Shown in pieces: positions 13,535 to 16,049 of a stretch of DNA of 16,049 bases (positions within the stretch are counted from its first letter, which is position 1; each line of letters starts with the position of its first letter). The stretch is from Paracoccaceae bacterium (lineage in GTDB: Bacteria; Pseudomonadota; Alphaproteobacteria; Rhodobacterales; Rhodobacteraceae): assembly GCA_007120685.1 (NCBI GenBank), contig SKNG01000030.1:1-16049 (forward strand), read 5' to 3'. The notes under the pieces were generated by a model. That model saw only the letters and a program-made list of their open reading frames with translations, was not told the DNA's origin and made no database searches. The translations under genes were made by a program, and so were the position numbers.

Positions 13535-16030
13535 ATGCCCGTCGCGCCCCCTTTTCCCGTCCTCGGGCCTGTGCCATCCTTCATGGGCATGGAAGATGAA
13601 CCCACCGCGCTGGTTCCCGACGATCTGCGCCGCCGCTGCGATCCGGCGACGTTGGGTTTTGACACGACCGACGCTGTCGAGCCTCTGGACGCGCTGACCG
13701 GCCAGGCCCGCGCGATCGAGGCGATCCGCCTGTCCGCCGAGATGCGTCATCGCCGTTTCAACCTGTTCGTCCACGGACCCGAGGGCACGGGCCGGCATGC
13801 CGCGGTGCTGCGGCTTCTGGCCGAGGCGGCGGCCCGGCGCCCGGTCCCCGACGACTGGGTGCATGTCCATGATTTCGACGCCCCCGACAGGCCGCGCGCG
13901 CTGCGGCTGCCGCGCGGCATGGGGCCGAAACTGCGTCAGGCGATGGCCGGGCTTGTCGACGATCTGGCCCAGGCGATCCCGGCGCTGTTCGAATCCGAGG
14001 AATACCAGTCGCGCCGCGCGGCCATCGAGGAAACGTTCGGCAGCCGTAACGAGAAGGCCTTTGCCGATCTCGGAAGGCGGGCGCGGGACCGCGGCGTGGC
14101 GATCCTGCGCACGCCGATGGGCTTCGCACTCGCGCCGATGCGCGACGGCGAGGTGCAGAAACCCGATGTGATCGACAAGCTGCCCGAAGCCGAGCGCGCG
14201 GCTATCCACGACAATGTCGCGAAGACGCAGGAAGAGCTTTCTGCCTTTCTCGAATCCCTGCCGCGGATCGAAAAGGACCATCGCGCCGCCGTCGCCGCGC
14301 TGAATGCCGAGATGGCCGAGCAGGTGGTCGAGCTGAACCTGTCCGAACTGCGGGAAGGCTTTGCCGGGATCGCGATGCTTGACGACCATTTCGCAGCGCT
14401 CCGCAAGGACCTGATCGGCAATGCCGAGCTGTTCATGAAGGCCGGCAAGCAGGGCGACGACGGGTCGTTCCCCATGGCTTCCGCCCGTGTCCATGACACG
14501 CCGCGCTTTCACCGCTATGCCGTCAACGTCCTGGTCTCTGCCCCCGGGGATGCCGTCGGCGCGCCGGTCGTCGTCGAGGCCATGCCGACGCTGGCCAACC
14601 TGACCGGCCGCATCGAATACACCCAGCAGCTGGGCACGCTGGTCACCGATGTCACGCTGATCCGGCCCGGCGCGCTGCACCGGGCCAACGGCGGCTATCT
14701 GGTGCTGGACGCCCGCCGCGTCCTGGCCGAGCCCTTTGCCTGGGATGCGCTGAAACGCTGCCTGGAGACCGCCGAGATCCGTATCATCGGCGCGGGCGAG
14801 CGGCTGGGGCTATCGGCCTCGGGCACGCTGGACCCCCAGCCGGTGCCGCTTGATCTGCGCGTCGTGCTGGTCGGCGACCGCTGGCTGATGCGGCTGCTGG
14901 AGACCCATGACCCCGAGTTCGCGCAGCTCTTCACCGTCAGGGCCGAATTCGGGCCGGATATGGACTGGGGCGCCGAAAGCCAGCGGCTGTTCGCCCGCCA
15001 GGTCGCCGCCCTGGTCCGTCGCGAGGGCCTGCGCCCGGTGGCGGCCGATGGCGTGGCGGCGCTGATCGAGGTCGCCGCGCGCGAGGCCGACGACCGCCAG
15101 AAACTGTCGCTTCTACTCAGCCCGCTCTGGGATGTTCTGCGCGAGGCCGACCATCGCGCCGGCCAGGAGAGGGCGACGGCAATCGCACGCAGCCATGTCG
15201 AGGGGGCCGAGGCGGCCCGCCAGCGCCGCAGCGACGGCCCGGCCGAGCGCATTCACGAACTGATCGCCCGCGACACGCTGATGATCGCCAGCCGCGGCTC
15301 GGCGGTGGGGCAGGTCAACGGCCTGACGGTGGCCGAACTGGGCGGGGCGCGTTTCGGCTGGCCGGTCCGGATCACGGCGCGGGTGCGGGTCGGCGCCGGT
15401 CAGGTCGTCGACATAGAGCGCGAGGTCAGGCTGGGCGGCCCGATCCACTCCAAGGGCGTGCTGATCCTGTCGGGCTATCTGGCCAGCCATTACCTGCCCG
15501 AGACGCCGCTGTCCCTCTGGGCCTCGCTGGTGTTCGAGCAGAGCTATGGCGGGGTCGAGGGCGACAGCGCCTCGGTGGCCGAGCTTTGCGCGCTGCTGTC
15601 GGCGCTGGCGGGCGTGCCGCTCAGCCAGTCGCTGGCGGTGACGGGCTCGGTCAACCAGCAGGGCGAGGTGCAGCCGGTGGGCGGCGTCAACGAAAAGATC
15701 GAGGGGTTCTTCGAGACCTGCGCGGCGCAGGGGCTGACCGGGCGCCAGGGCGTGCTGATCCCAAGGCGCAACATCGACAACCTGATGCTGCGCCCCGAGG
15801 TGGTGGAAGCGGTCGCCGAAGGGCGGTTTCATGTCCACGCCATCAGCCATGTCGATCAGGCGCTGGAACTGCTGACCGGCCTGCCCGCCGGGCAACGGGG
15901 CCTGAACGGCGAGTTCCCGGCAGGGTCGGTCAATGCGAACGTCGAGATGCGCCTGATGGATTTCGCCGAGGCGCGCCGCGATTTCGGACGCGCCTCTGGG
16001 CACATCATCGTGCAGGGCGATGACACCTGA
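13535..16030 (+). CDS. Lon-like ATP-dependent protease, AAA_32 (LonB/LonH-like) type, up to 831 aa
   Basis: Putative cytoplasmic AAA+ protease for protein quality control. The AAA_32-type region starts at LRRRCDPATLGFDTTDAVEPLD without the usual Lon N-terminal domain. Its Walker A is degenerate, G81-PEGTG-R87-H, with Arg where Lys is usual, and the Walker B is NGGYLVLD392A; both deviations are, as far as known, shared with relatives in this family. A helical segment (about 210-300) interrupts the ATPase domain. The C-terminal Lon protease domain (about 570-785) holds the catalytic dyad Ser678 (VEGDSAS) and Lys721 (GGVNEKIEGFF), so peptidase activity is likely intact. Start is uncertain: ATGs at 13535, 13583 and 13589 all lack a clear Shine-Dalgarno site, and homology begins after the last. 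The gene lies 54 bases behind the symporter and may be read with it. It ends 19 bases before the window edge. Confidence 0.9.
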   Translation: MPVAPPFPVLGPVPSFMGMEDEPTALVPDDLRRRCDPATLGFDTTDAVEPLDALTGQARAIEAIRLSAEMRHRRFNLFVHGPEGTGRHAAVLRLLAEAAARRPVPDDWVHVHDFDAPDRPRALRLPRGMGPKLRQAMAGLVDDLAQAIPALFESEEYQSRRAAIEETFGSRNEKAFADLGRRARDRGVAILRTPMGFALAPMRDGEVQKPDVIDKLPEAERAAIHDNVAKTQEELSAFLESLPRIEKDHRAAVAALNAEMAEQVVELNLSELREGFAGIAMLDDHFAALRKDLIGNAELFMKAGKQGDDGSFPMASARVHDTPRFHRYAVNVLVSAPGDAVGAPVVVEAMPTLANLTGRIEYTQQLGTLVTDVTLIRPGALHRANGGYLVLDARRVLAEPFAWDALKRCLETAEIRIIGAGERLGLSASGTLDPQPVPLDLRVVLVGDRWLMRLLETHDPEFAQLFTVRAEFGPDMDWGAESQRLFARQVAALVRREGLRPVAADGVAALIEVAAREADDRQKLSLLLSPLWDVLREADHRAGQERATAIARSHVEGAEAARQRRSDGPAERIHELIARDTLMIASRGSAVGQVNGLTVAELGGARFGWPVRITARVRVGAGQVVDIEREVRLGGPIHSKGVLILSGYLASHYLPETPLSLWASLVFEQSYGGVEGDSASVAELCALLSALAGVPLSQSLAVTGSVNQQGEVQPVGGVNEKIEGFFETCAAQGLTGRQGVLIPRRNIDNLMLRPEVVEAVAEGRFHVHAISHVDQALELLTGLPAGQRGLNGEFPAGSVNANVEMRLMDFAEARRDFGRASGHIIVQGDDT

Positions 16031-16049
16031 CGCCTCACCAGCGCGGCGC

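Noticed and set aside
11954..14680. 908-codon minus-strand open frame across the symporter and the start of the Lon-like gene
   Set aside because: It spans two well-supported + strand genes and has low-complexity Arg/His/Gly/Asp composition without motifs.

Overview
The window is GC-rich DNA, roughly 65-70% in most genes. Its gene content suggests an alphaproteobacterium, most likely of the Rhodobacterales (Paracoccus/Rhodobacter-like). The basis is the form of the phage spanins, the class I PHA synthase, a perfect FNR-type box and the general protein style; no rRNA or other marker gene is present, so the placement is an inference.

Left part (1-751): the end of a phage lysis cassette on the + strand. 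It holds the C-terminus of a membrane-anchored protein, probably an endolysin. This is followed by an 85-residue inner-membrane spanin (Rz-like) and an 84-residue spanin lipoprotein (Rz1-like) that starts inside the Rz-like gene in another frame. Middle part (752-7796): two minus-strand genes. The first is a very large 1832-residue protein with nine ELWxxDGT repeats, several beta-rich domains and a dockerin-like calcium-binding pair near its C-terminus. The second is a complete tyrosine recombinase (phage/island integrase) with all catalytic residues. Between them lies a 391-bp gap with a perfect FNR box (TTGATCCAGATCAA) flanked by an imperfect direct repeat. An inverted repeat covers the integrase ribosome binding site.

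Right part (8137-16030): four + strand, host-type genes. They encode a class I polyhydroxyalkanoate synthase (PhaC), a fused aminoglycoside-phosphotransferase-like/P-loop kinase, an AGCS-family sodium:alanine/glycine symporter and a Lon-like protease of the AAA_32 type. PhaC, the kinase-like protein and the Lon-like protease suggest carbon storage and stress or low-oxygen physiology. No phasin, PhaR, PhaA or PhaB gene is adjacent.

Taken together, the left half looks like the edge of a prophage or integrated element (lysis genes, integrase and a possible cargo gene) next to a host metabolic/stress cluster. Attachment sites could not be identified, so the element's boundaries are not fixed. The most interesting points are the orphan FNR box beside the integrase, the mosaic ELWxxDGT/dockerin protein with no signal peptide, the out-of-frame overlapping spanin pair and the hairpin over the integrase Shine-Dalgarno sequence.
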